A DNA stretch of 64,000 nucleotides from Phalacrocorax aristotelis (taxonomy: Eukaryota > Chordata > Aves > Suliformes > Phalacrocoracidae), in assembly GCF_949628215.1 (NCBI RefSeq), contig NC_134280.1:47270621-47334620 (forward strand), written 5' to 3'. Positions within the stretch are counted from its first letter, which is position 1. Each line of letters starts with the position of its first letter. Below, piece after piece: positions 1 to 9,215 of this stretch. The position numbers and the translations under genes are program-made. Below the pieces are notes generated by a model that saw only the letters and a list, made by a program, of their open reading frames with translations, made no database searches and had not been told where the DNA came from.

Positions 1-2439
1 ACAGAATAACTGCATCAAAGGCATTACAAATAAACCAACCACACAGTGTTTTCAGTTACTTTCAGAACTGCTGATAACAGAGGAAGGTCTCCCCAAAGAG
101 AGTTTTAAGACAATAATGTAATTAGAGTTAATAATAACAATTGAACATACACAAAAGGGAAATTCACAGTGGTTTCAAGGAAGTTCTAGTATTTTTAACT
201 TGTTTGTATGTCTGAGGTCTAGCGTTGTATGAATACTCATGAATAGAGTGTGCCAAAATACAAGGTTATCTTTCCTTTGCTAAATGATTTGTACTCATTT
301 CAAGGGCTTTTAGGACAGACTGTTAGAGGTGAATAAAAGGAATCATGTAGTAGATGTGAACATTTAGATTTTCAGTACGTGGAACTGGTAAATGGGTGAA
401 AATACATTAAGTTTTTCTTTATGGATCCAATCTTAAGTGTATAATACTGGCAGAGATTTTTCCTTGTTACTCCACAGGTCAATGGCTTATTTATTTTAAC
501 AAGAAGTAATGATGGCATATGTTATTAAGTTTTAACATGCAATTAGTATATTTTTATTCCATTCCATATATTTTTTTGTAGCCCATACTGTACACTTAGT
601 ATAATTCTGAGCTTTAGGAGGGTAATTTTGTAGCCAATATTGGCTATTTTCACTGGGAAACTAACTGTATTGAGAACAAAAGAGAGAAAGGATTTGTGTT
701 CAGTTACTTGGTAGCATTACAGAATATCTTTATATCAGTCTTATTTTTAGACCTGCATAAGGTTGTTTACTTCAATTCATTTGAATAATTCTATAAGAAA
801 ATATAATGAAAGGAAAGCAAAACAGTTAATTAACTTCATAAACATTTAATAAGCTATTGGGAAGCTTTCACATACCATGTGTAAAGAAAAGTAAATAACA
901 TCTAATCTAATAGGATCTCAGCATATTTCTACCTGTGTAACAAAATGCCATTAATCTACCCGCAATGAGGAGGTGATATTCAATTTATAGTTTGAGCCAA
1001 GCCTGCTAATTCCAGGGAAGTTGAAAGACCCCAATATCTACAGTCCTATGTAGGAGTCAGTTTTCTCACACATTGTATGAAAACATGCTAAACATCTGCA
1101 TGTATGTTCCTGTCTCCCAGGATCCTCCACAGGAACAGAAATGTGCCGTTATTGCAGTCTGAAGGTTCGCTGTCTCTAATGATTCACAGGAAGACAAAGG
1201 ATGTTTAAGTGCAGTTGCAAAATGTTTGTGGTGTTCACGTTTTGTCGTCTGGTTCTTTGAACAACCATGATGTTTCTGCTGTCTGGAAGAGAGTTTCTTC
1301 AGGGGTTAGGTTGCTAGCCAGGGTATTACTGATACCCAAGTAAATTTTCTTCTCTGTCTCAGACAGATAACAGCCTGTGTGAAATCCATGAACCTTTTGA
1401 CAGCTGCTCTGTGGGCCTGAAGAATTCACTTCGACATGACAGTACTCTGGAAGAGACTTGGAAGGACCAAGGATGGTAGATCACTGATAGCAAGTGAATT
1501 GCTCTGTAACACTTAATATGATAACACAATATATTGAGGCCCTTCACCTCTATTGCCTATGCTGGAGTTGAAGAGTGCGATAGTAGAAGTAAAATGAAAT
1601 TCATACTGTTCCTCTGCTGTCCGTATTTTAGAGAAAAAAAATTTCTTCAGATGATACTAAGCAAATACATTTAAACTATGTTGCATAGTACTTAGATTAT
1701 GCATTAATGCATTAGTGTCTTGCGGTTCAAAGTTGTTGGAGTAACTTATTTAGTGCTTTCCAAAGGCCTGTACTTCAATGCTGAAAGCCTTATTTTTCAG
1801 CACTGCCGATAGTTAATGTATAAATACCTCACTGGGTTGAAACCACCATTTCTTGGTTACCCGTTTCATTTTGGGTTACAGTAGAGCTGCCTGGGATAGA
1901 TCTTACTGGGCAAGTTGTGTGTCTGGGAACAAGGGAAGTGAACTCCAGCTCCATGCCACATTTCTTTGGCTAGATTGTCTTCATGTCCTGGATGGTGACA
2001 TTCAAAATTAGCATAGTTGTTGTTCTTTAGTATAGATTTTAATATGATTGCACATTGGTAGATGTAACTTCAAAAGAAGTGTATGGATTAGAATCACAAC
2101 ATAAACCTCTTCTGTGTTCATGAGAGCATGTATGTATCATCTAGATTTTTCAGTGAAGTCCTAATTTTGGGCTACTTCTTGCAGTGTGCATTGTGTCTGC
2201 AAGTAATTGTCTGCTCACACTTTCTGTGGAAGAGCTAGGAAAGGTGTAAAGAATAGGCAGTTTGCTTGAGCCTTGCTTCCATGTTTTTATGAATGGGTTG
2301 GCACTTCAGCTGCCCCACTGGCAGAATACCTCCAGGTTGATTTTGTGTCTATTGCGTTGCCATTTACAGTGTGCTGATAGAGCAACTCAAAAAGAGATTG
2401 TTCTTGATGCCTGAATGTAATAACGTACCTTATAATAAA

Positions 2440-2960
2440 AGAAATGGGAACAGTTCACTTTGCTGATTAAACACTTATTATTAAATGCCTTTTAAGCTAA
2501 AATTTTCCGAAGAGTTATTAAATGATGTAGCAGAATGCTGAATTTTGAAAGCACATGCCTCTCTTCAGCTTAATCACAGGATCTCTGATTTTTTCATTAT
2601 ATTTTAAGACCTCTTGAAGTGACAAGGGTGATATGAAAAAATAACATGCAATCATAAAATAACTGCATGTTATGTTTTCCAAAACACTGAGGTAGCTACT
2701 TAATAATTGCTTTTGGAGCTATTAAATGAAAATGCACAGCAGCATTCAGTAATATGTGATTAGTCAGAGGATTTCTTTATTAAATCTCTAACTTGTATTA
2801 AACAATAAGTGCCCCCTCCCTCCCTTTATGCAACACCTTGTGCTTGGTGGTATTGAAGTCTTTTCCAAACGTGGTTTAATTAATCCCTGGGGCAAATCTG
2901 CTCAAAGCAAAGGCATGATATCAGTGACTAAGCATGGACATTAGTTAAGACTCAGTGATA
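2440..2960. promoter_or_regulatory. candidate conserved non-coding element
   Basis: The block is rich in homeodomain-type TAAT/ATTA cores (for example around 2466-2483 and 2701-2726) with few simple repeats, and it carries a perfect 10-bp stem-loop (2641-2650 with 2664-2673). This mixture of non-repetitive AT-rich sequence dense in TAAT cores is typical of vertebrate developmental enhancers. It is judged by texture only and no alignment was possible. It could equally be ordinary AT-rich spacer. Confidence 0.2.
2641..2673. repeat. perfect inverted repeat, 10-bp stem, 13-nt loop
   Basis: The arm ATAACATGCA at 2641-2650 is exactly reverse-complementary to TGCATGTTAT at 2664-2673. The 13 bases between them form the loop. 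The stem is AT-rich and short, so a stable RNA hairpin is doubtful. A protein-binding dyad (ATGCAT-centred, POU-like half sites) is possible. Confidence 0.7.
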
Positions 2961-4187
2961 TTTTAGGAGTATGGACAAAAGAAGGTATTCCATTCCTTTT
3001 TGAGGTGGAGATTTTCAATGCAAAGCGAGATGGACTTCAACAGTGGCATTGTTAGATTTTAATCCCATGGCTGAAGCTTGCCGTCTAAATAATAAGCAAG
3101 CTCTTTTTCTCTATTTTGTTAATATTGAGTAGTTTTAATAGGTTATAATGCATTGAAAAAAATGTACTCTACAGTGTTTTCCTGAACAGTTTATAAGAAC
3201 ACACAGTGAACAGTTTTAATGTTTCATTCTAACTTATAATCCTGATTATTTTACATTTCTGGTTTGTCTTTTTGTAGCACAGCAGTTCATGAAGAGTTAA
3301 CAACGCACTTCTTCCCTCCTCTACTCCTCTCTCCACAAAGAGTAATCAGAACTCAAAATAGGACACTTCCTTGCTGAAAGATGCCTATATCTGGAAATTT
3401 CATATGCCAGGCAGCATGTCTGCAAGAAGGGTATCTGTTTCCAGGCAGGTTCAACGTGTGTAGCGATGATCTGTAGTAAAGCCTATAGCAAACCGAGGAA
3501 CAGATATGTTGGCATCTAAAAACTCAGCTTTAATATCAAGACTTCCTCCTCTTTATTCTTGTTGTTATTATTATTATGTCTTCTAGCATCTGTTTTACAA
3601 AAACACCTGTGGGAACTGCAAGGACAATAACCGATTGAATGTACCTGGATGTGCATAATGATATGTAGTGGAGATAGAGTGCATGCAAAACTGGCACAAA
3701 AAGACACAACGCTAAGACAATTGTGCTTTACATGCGGCATAAGAGTGAATCAGAAGAGATGTTTAATAATGAATATTATCAGAAACAGAGGAAAATTCAC
3801 AACACACAAAGAAGACTTTAAAAGGCAAACTGTGAAGCAATTTGTGTGGTTGGGGTTACTGAGATGACAATTTGTACCTAGGGTGCTTTAAGTTTAGAAA
3901 AGGACCTAAATCAGTATCAGACATACCTGGTCGAGGTAATAGTTGATGGCAAATACGACACAATATTGCGTTTGCTCTGGGTGGTGCTTTGGGTACTGCA
4001 AAGTAATCTGGCAAGCGTAGTTAAACGGTTGTGCTCAGTATTGAAAGAAGTGCACTGAAACCTGTTTGTATAAGCAACTTTTCAACATAGAGCTCTGAGA
4101 AATTCTTTCTGTGACTGAATTGTCCATTTTCATCAAATCTTCCAGGTATTGAAGGCCTCAGTTTTTGAATAGTGTATAAAGGAAAAG

Positions 4188-4811
4188 TGTCATGGTTTTA
4201 GCTGGGATAGAGTTAATTTTCTTCACTGTAGCTGGTGTAGTGCTTTGTTTTGGACTTAATATGAGAATAATATTGATAACACACTGATGTTTTAGTTGTT
4301 GCTGGGTAGTGCTTGTACTAGTCAAGGACTTTTCCAGCCTCTCATGCTCTGCTGGGTACACAAGAAGCTGGGAGGGGAGGGGCCACATCCAAGACAGCTG
4401 ATCCAAACTGGCCATTATATCCAAACTGGATATTCCATATCATGTGATGTCATGCCCAGTATATTAACTGGGGGAAGTTGGTCGAGGGAAGTTGGTCAGG
4501 GGAAGCAGCAATCGCATCTTGGGGACCAGCAGCGTCGGTCGGCAGGTGGTGAGCGGTTGCATCACTTGTTCTTTGGGTTTTTTCCCACCTCCTAAGGTTT
4601 CAAGTCCCTCTCCCTCCCCCTGCCCCCTTGTTATTTTCCTTTTCATTTTATTATTATTACTGTTTTATTTGAATTATTAAGCTGTTCTTATCTCAACCCA
4701 CAAGTTTTCTTACTTTGGCGCTTTCGATGCTCTCCCCCATCCCACAGGGGTGGAGGAAGTGAGCAAGCGGCTGCGTGGTGTTTAGTTGCTCACTGGGTCT
4801 AAAGCACAACA
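4188..4811 (+). mobile_element. full-length solo LTR of an avian ERVL-like endogenous retrovirus
   Basis: The element opens with TGTCATGGTTTTAGCTGGGA and closes with GCACAACA, giving the TG...CA ends of an LTR of about 624 bp. Its interior aligns by eye with the minus-strand copy at 55293-55872. Shared blocks include the GATAGAGTTAATTTTC start, the CACAAGAAGCTGGGAGGGG block (about 4360-4380), the TCATGTGATGTCATGCCCAG block (4439-4459) with a TATA-like ATATTAA at 4461-4467, and the terminal GTGAGCAAGCGGCTGCGTGG block (4760-4779). The middle section (about 4500-4640), with a CTCCC-rich run and ATTATTATT, differs from the other copy and marks another subfamily. A 15-bp tandem duplication (GGAAGTTGGTC core) occurs at about 4472-4500. 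No clean target-site duplication is visible: AAAAG flanks the left and AAACT the right. No gag, pol or env sequence adjoins, so this is a solo LTR formed by recombination. Short open frames inside it are chance. Confidence 0.92.
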
Positions 4812-5754
4812 AAACTGAAATTGAGAGCTTGTTTTCCTGTCTTCACCAAAACTACAGCACAGGTTATTTATCTTGAGGAAACTAAAGAGCTAGAACGTGT
4901 TTAAGAAACCAGATACTCTGGAGATCATTGCTAATAAAGGAAATATAATTGTATTACCATAATGGCTGAGATTCTCAATGTGAATGGTAATTAAAAATGT
5001 TTCTTGAATTACAGGTTTTGTTATAAATGGCAAAATTAGCAGGAAGATTAATCACTTTTGGCAGCAGCCAGATTGTTGTCCATGTTTGAAGGAAGCACAA
5101 ATGTATTTCCATTCTTATATATTACCATGAATATTGAGAAGGTTTTTACCATTCTCTGAGCCTGAGAGACAGGCACATAGTGTATGCATGACTTCCCAGA
5201 TGCAAGTTTCATAGGTATACATCTTTGCTATGAACATTAGAAGTTTTATGCTGATTTTAGAGAAAAAATACTCTGATTAATAATTGAAATCTTAAAAAAA
5301 GAGTTCATTGAAAAAGATTTCATCCTTGATGTCAGTTCTTTTAAATCACTGAGTATGTGAAAGTAAAACAGGTGAGATATATGTTGCATGGTAGGGTTTT
5401 TTTTCACCTTGAAATAATTTCTTCTCCAAACCTTCCTTTTATTAGAGTAATAATAAAGAAGATATCCCCACCCCGCCCACCTCAATATTCTCCCTGCACA
5501 TTATTATTCACCAATCAGCAATATTGTGCTTTGTGGCATACAATACACAGATGAAGGCAGTCACTGCCTGTATCTGTTAGGTCAACAGAATTCAATCCAC
5601 TAAGTTGATAACAAGGTTTCCTTTATATTTTCCAATATATAGAATGATAGTGTGAGGTCTCTGTATTTAGATTCAGAAAAAGCTTACTCTCTAATAAGTG
5701 ATGTGTTAACAGAATTGAAGACTTGACAGGTTTTTTTGGTTGGTGGGTTTGTCG
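4812..5754. other. unique non-coding sequence
   Basis: This interval separates the solo LTR from the C-rich tract. No coding signature or recognisable transposon was seen. It contains an 8-T run near 5397-5404 and otherwise mixed AT-rich sequence. Confidence 0.55.
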
Positions 5755-5798
5755 TCCCTGTCCCCCGTCCCCCCCGTGTCCCGTCCCCCCCCCCCCCA
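5755..5798. repeat. C-rich (GTCCC)n-like low-complexity tract, G-quadruplex-capable on the minus strand
   Basis: The tract reads as C-runs of 3, 5, 7, 3 and 13 separated by one to three bases (G, T or GTGT combinations). It has more than four runs of at least three C within 44 bases, so the minus strand meets the usual G3+N1-7 quadruplex rule and the plus strand could form an i-motif. It follows a T/G-rich stretch at 5731-5750. The terminal C13 run is a likely site of length polymorphism and sequencing error. Confidence 0.85.
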
Positions 5799-7084
5799 GA
5801 CTATTTGGTTGTTTCACCACTGACAGAGGATGTACCATCTCTCTCAGATATTTTTAAGAATGTTTAGTTCTCCATTCATTGGCATAGAAAAGAAGTGACA
5901 ATGAGACTGTTCTCACTAGATAGTACACTGATCTTTTTTACAAGATTTTTTTTAGAACCATGTGTGAGTTTTCATCATATTGCTTTTGTTGTTCTGTGCT
6001 GTGGCAAACTGGTGTTTTGTGGCAGCGGCAGTGCACCAAAACATCCATAAAACTGAGTGGCATTGGCTGGTCTGACAGTGTAATTAGGCTACTAAAGAGA
6101 AGTGTTTAACAGAGTATGTAATTGTTCATCGCAGATTCAGTCAGAATTATTCTAACATTTCTAGCTTTTAGAAAAGCTCTTTAATGACGAGTGTCTCCAT
6201 TGCTACACTCTATTCTGCATACAAAACAAAAAAGGTGAATAAGACGTCGGCAACCTTGTTCTTAGGATGCAGATGTAGATGCAATTCTTGCACTTTACTG
6301 TGAGGTGACAGGTGCTTGATAGTGCAAGCAGCACAAAAGTAGCTGGAGCTGTTACTGCATATGGAGCTGTCTGCTAACTGTCCAGAATTACATTCTTCTG
6401 TTTATGAGTCTGGCCTCCCTTGAGGTTTTTCCTAATTTTAACAGGAGATGCTCAGTTGAGGCTGACAAAATTCAGCCAGAGATACAGTAGCAAGATGGAT
6501 AACGTGTAATCAGAGAGTAACACTTAGGGAGAACCTGTGGTGTCCTCATGCCAGCATAATGACCTTGTGTTTATTAAAATAAATATCCCCAAGCAAGACA
6601 GTGCCAAGGAGTTCAATAACAGAATTATTTTCCTGTCCTCCTGCTGCTGAGTGAACAGGGTCCGAAGGTGCCATCTCTAATTGAAAGCAGTTTGCATGCT
6701 CATAACAGTTAAGGCTAATTTATTTGTTCATGACAAATAACTGCATGCAGAGTACATAGGAAAGGGGTGGTGTAAGGCAAAATTGAGATAAATTTTCCAG
6801 CTGTGCTGAGGAAAGATAGCAAATTCCCTGCGTTATCATTGTAAGTGATGACAATGGTAAAAATAAGAAAATAAGAATGAGTCAAGGCATTTGCAAGTGT
6901 TTTCCTGGTTTATAGATAGGTTCATTGTTCCAGTGACGCTTTTATCTTCACTTTTATCAGTGACACATTTATCTTCAGATGTCCGCAGGTCTAGGAATAT
7001 GAGTGGTGTTAACTTGAGTTCCCATGTGAGGGTTGAAGTTGCAAAGCAGGAAGCTAAACTGATTACCAACAGTCTTCTGTTCTT
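5799..7084. other. unique non-coding sequence with a conserved-looking block
   Basis: No gene or transposon is visible before the CR1 tail at 7085. About 6430-6810 is non-repetitive and includes a pair of TGCATGC-type octamer-like motifs (near 6694-6700 and 6742-6748) flanking an ATTTATTTGTTCATGACAAAT stretch, which resembles a conserved non-coding element. A degenerate 27-bp tandem duplication lies at 6931-6981. Confidence 0.5.
6931..6981. repeat. degenerate tandem duplication, about 27-bp unit, two copies
   Basis: Both units begin CAGTGAC and contain TTTATCTTCA: the first spans 6931-6957 and the second 6958-6981. The few differences between them suggest an old local duplication. It lies within a short open frame on each strand, which is probably a consequence of the duplication and not coding. 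Confidence 0.6.
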
Positions 7085-7243
7085 GATATTATCTCCATCC
7101 TTGGAGATATTCCATATACTAAGGACCCAGATACACATGGTCCTGAGTAAACTGCTCTAGTTGACTGTGTTTTGAGACAGGGGTTGGACTTGGTTGATCT
7201 TCAGAGATCTCTTCCAACTTCAACTATTCTGTCATTCTGTGAC
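7085..7243 (+). mobile_element. CR1 LINE 3' end, truncated, plus strand
   Basis: Recognisable CR1 3' sequence in the sense orientation: a TCTCCATCCTTGGAGATATTC block (about 7091-7112), then GGTCCTGAG, CTGCTCTAG and GGGGTTGGACTTGG (about 7180-7193), then TCTCTTCCAACTTCAACTATT. It ends in two degenerate terminal octamers, ATTCTGTCATTCTGTGAC (7226-7243). CR1 elements end in short ATTCTRTG-type repeats rather than poly-A and are usually 5'-truncated, as here. Divergence from the family consensus is appreciable, so this is not a recent copy. Confidence 0.88.
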
Positions 7244-7430
7244 ATTGTCTGCTGATATATCCTCTATTGTCAACTGACTTATCCTCAAAATACCCCATGG
7301 AAGGTGGAAAATTCTAAAATTATGGAGCTGACAGAATTGCTCAAGGTGATGTAGTCATCCTTGTGACATAGGGTACAATCAAGTATGCTTATGTCATTCC
7401 TAATAAATCCTTTTTCAGGAGGACTTGAAT

Positions 7431-8100
7431 TCATGGAATACCCTGGCAGGAACCTGTGGAGGTCATTAGCGCAGCTGCCTCTCAGTGTATGGCCAGCTTA
7501 GATCAGGTTATTAAGGGCTTTGTTCACCCAGGTTTTTAATATCTTCAAAGATGTAGACACTGCAACTTGTCTGGGCAACCAGCTACAATATTTGACAACT
7601 CTTATGGTGAATTTTTTTCTCCCTTGCATCTAAGCAGGTTATCGTTGTTGCAGTTTGTGTTCATTTCCTTTCATCTGTCACTGGTACTGCTGAGGAGGGT
7701 CTGGTGCTCTCCATTCTTGACAGTTCCTGTTAGGCAGTTCAGGTAAGATGGCCCATGAGCTTTCTGTTCTGAAGACTGAAAAACCCCAGTTTTCAGCCTC
7801 TCCTTGTATATCATGTGCTCCAGGCTCTAAATCGTATCGAACTCACTTCAGTACATCAATCTCTGTCTTATAGTCTCTGTCTTATACAAGAAGTACACAT
7901 GAACAACAGTTGAGTCTCACAACTGCTGTAGAGGGAAATAATCGCTTTCCTCAATCTGCTGGCTGTCACTTTGCTAATGCAACCTTGTGTGCAGTTGGCA
8001 TGGGTTACTCCGTCCCAGTGGCAGGACTTTGCATTTACCCTTGTCAAACTTCATTAAGTCTCTGTCAACCCATGTTTGTGGCACGCCAAAGTCCTTCTGA
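7431..8100 (-). mobile_element. CR1 LINE fragment, minus strand, diverged
   Basis: Read on the plus strand it begins with the inverted terminal unit TCATGGAAT (7431-7439). It then follows the CR1 antisense consensus: CAGGAACCTGTGGAGGTCAT, GATCAGGTTATTAAGGGC, TCTGGGCAACCAGCTACAAT, a CTCATGG-like block before a T-run at 7613-7618, TCAGCCTCTCCTTGTAT (about 7795-7811), TGCTCCAGGCTC, and near the end GGCAGGACTTTGCATTTACC (about 8021-8040) with CTTGTCAAACTTCATTAAG. It therefore covers the CR1 3' UTR and the end of the reverse-transcriptase ORF, with many indels. A 14-bp tandem duplication (TCTCTGTCTTATAG) at 7860-7886 lies inside it. No frame remains open. Confidence 0.88.
7860..7886. repeat. 14-bp tandem duplication within CR1
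   Basis: TCTCTGTCTTATAG at 7860-7873 is followed directly by TCTCTGTCTTATA at 7874-7886, a near-perfect duplication that interrupts the CR1 alignment and so arose after insertion. Confidence 0.75.
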
Positions 8101-8189
8101 AGGGACTAATTCCGGGGACAGAGGCATCACAATTTCCATAGTATATATGAATGTATTATTTTCCACATGGTTAGATTTTTTTTTTCTTA

Positions 8190-9215
8190 GGACTAAACTT
8201 GGTTCTTCCTTTTGTTGCAGTTTAAATCTGTTACTATTGGACATGTAACCCCTAGGTGTGAAAAATCAATTCATGCTATCCCCTTTGCAGCAGCTCTTTA
8301 GGTATTTGGAAACTTATCATAACCTTCTCTTACTCTTTTCTGGTTTTCTCTCCTCCTCCCTTTTTTACAAGTTATATTTGATTTGTATTTTTTCTTGTTT
8401 CCTCTGGCTATCTGCAGCTGATCCTCGTCTTTATCGAAATGCCTGAAATTTGACGCTATTCTGTGTGTTTATCCTTGATAAATACAGTAGAAGATAATTT
8501 CCTACCTTTTATGGGCTGTGTATTACCAGATACATCCCAAATGCAATTTACTGCTTTTACAACAGCATAAGGTTATGTTTAGTTCCTGAACCATAAAAAC
8601 TTCCAAATCCTTTTCTGTGAAACCATTTTTCCATGCTGTATTTGTGTAGCATGTTACTCACCCTAGATTCAGAATACTGTCCATGCTTGAGGGTAATTTG
8701 GTTTGGTTCAGTTTGGTTTTTCAAAGCATAGTTGTACATTGTCAAGATAACTTTCAGTTCTAGGCTTGTCCTTCCAACTAGCTGTCACGTTTTATCTTTC
8801 AGTGTCCTCATCATTAATGAAAACACTGAGTAGGCCTGAATCAATAGGGAGCTTCAATAGATGTATTGTTTCATTTTGATGAAATGGCATTGGTAATAAC
8901 TTTCTGAGAATTGTTCGCTAAACAGCTTTGCCTCTGTGCTAATCTATTTTCATCTAGACTGTGCTTTCTCGCGTCTTTAAGAGTATATCAGATGAGGCAG
9001 TGTCAAAATGCTGAACTCAAATGCTGGTATATGAAACCTCCATAAAACCTTTTATCTTGTCACAGAAAGAAATCACTAGCTGTTACTCATTTAATTGTTT
9101 TATTTTTTCCAGTATTTTTCTGAGAACTGAAATTTAGCTAAAAATCTGAAACTCCTTAGCTTTCTTTTGTTCCCAAGTGTAGAAACTGTGTTTGCCCTCC
9201 TCTGATTCCACCCCT
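8190..9215 (-). mobile_element. ancient CR1 LINE fragment of the old sauropsid type, minus strand
   Basis: Patches across about 1 kb match the older reptile/bird CR1 consensus in antisense: TAGGTATTTGGAAACTTATCAT (about 8300-8321), TTTTACAACAGCATAAGGTTATG with TCCAAATCCTTTTCTGTG (about 8555-8620), TCCTCATCATTAATGAAAACACTGAG (about 8804-8829), TTTCATCTAGACTGTGC (8948-8964), GAGGCAGTGTCAAAATGCTG (8994-9013), TCTTGTCACAGAAAGAAATC (9054-9073), TTTTTCTGAGAACTGAAATTTAG and finally GAAACTGTGTTTGCCCTCCTCTGATTCC (9182-9209). The order is colinear with one element, covering the reverse-transcriptase end and 3' UTR. Heavy decay, with no open frame, marks it as much older than the copies at 23333 and 54815. 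The boundary with the younger CR1 to its left is not sharp. Confidence 0.78.

Larger units (their letters stand above)
1..4187. other. unique AT-rich non-coding sequence
   Basis: No open frame longer than about 75 codons with recognisable protein character was found on either strand, and no LTR, CR1 or RNA-gene signature was seen. The stretch contains short A and T runs, a (TTG)(TTA)n-type microtract near 3559-3576, a 10-bp stem-loop at 2641-2673 and a block near 2440-2960 that looks like a conserved non-coding element (both listed separately). The composition fits bird intron or intergenic DNA. Degraded old repeats could be present below what can be recognised by eye. Confidence 0.6.
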
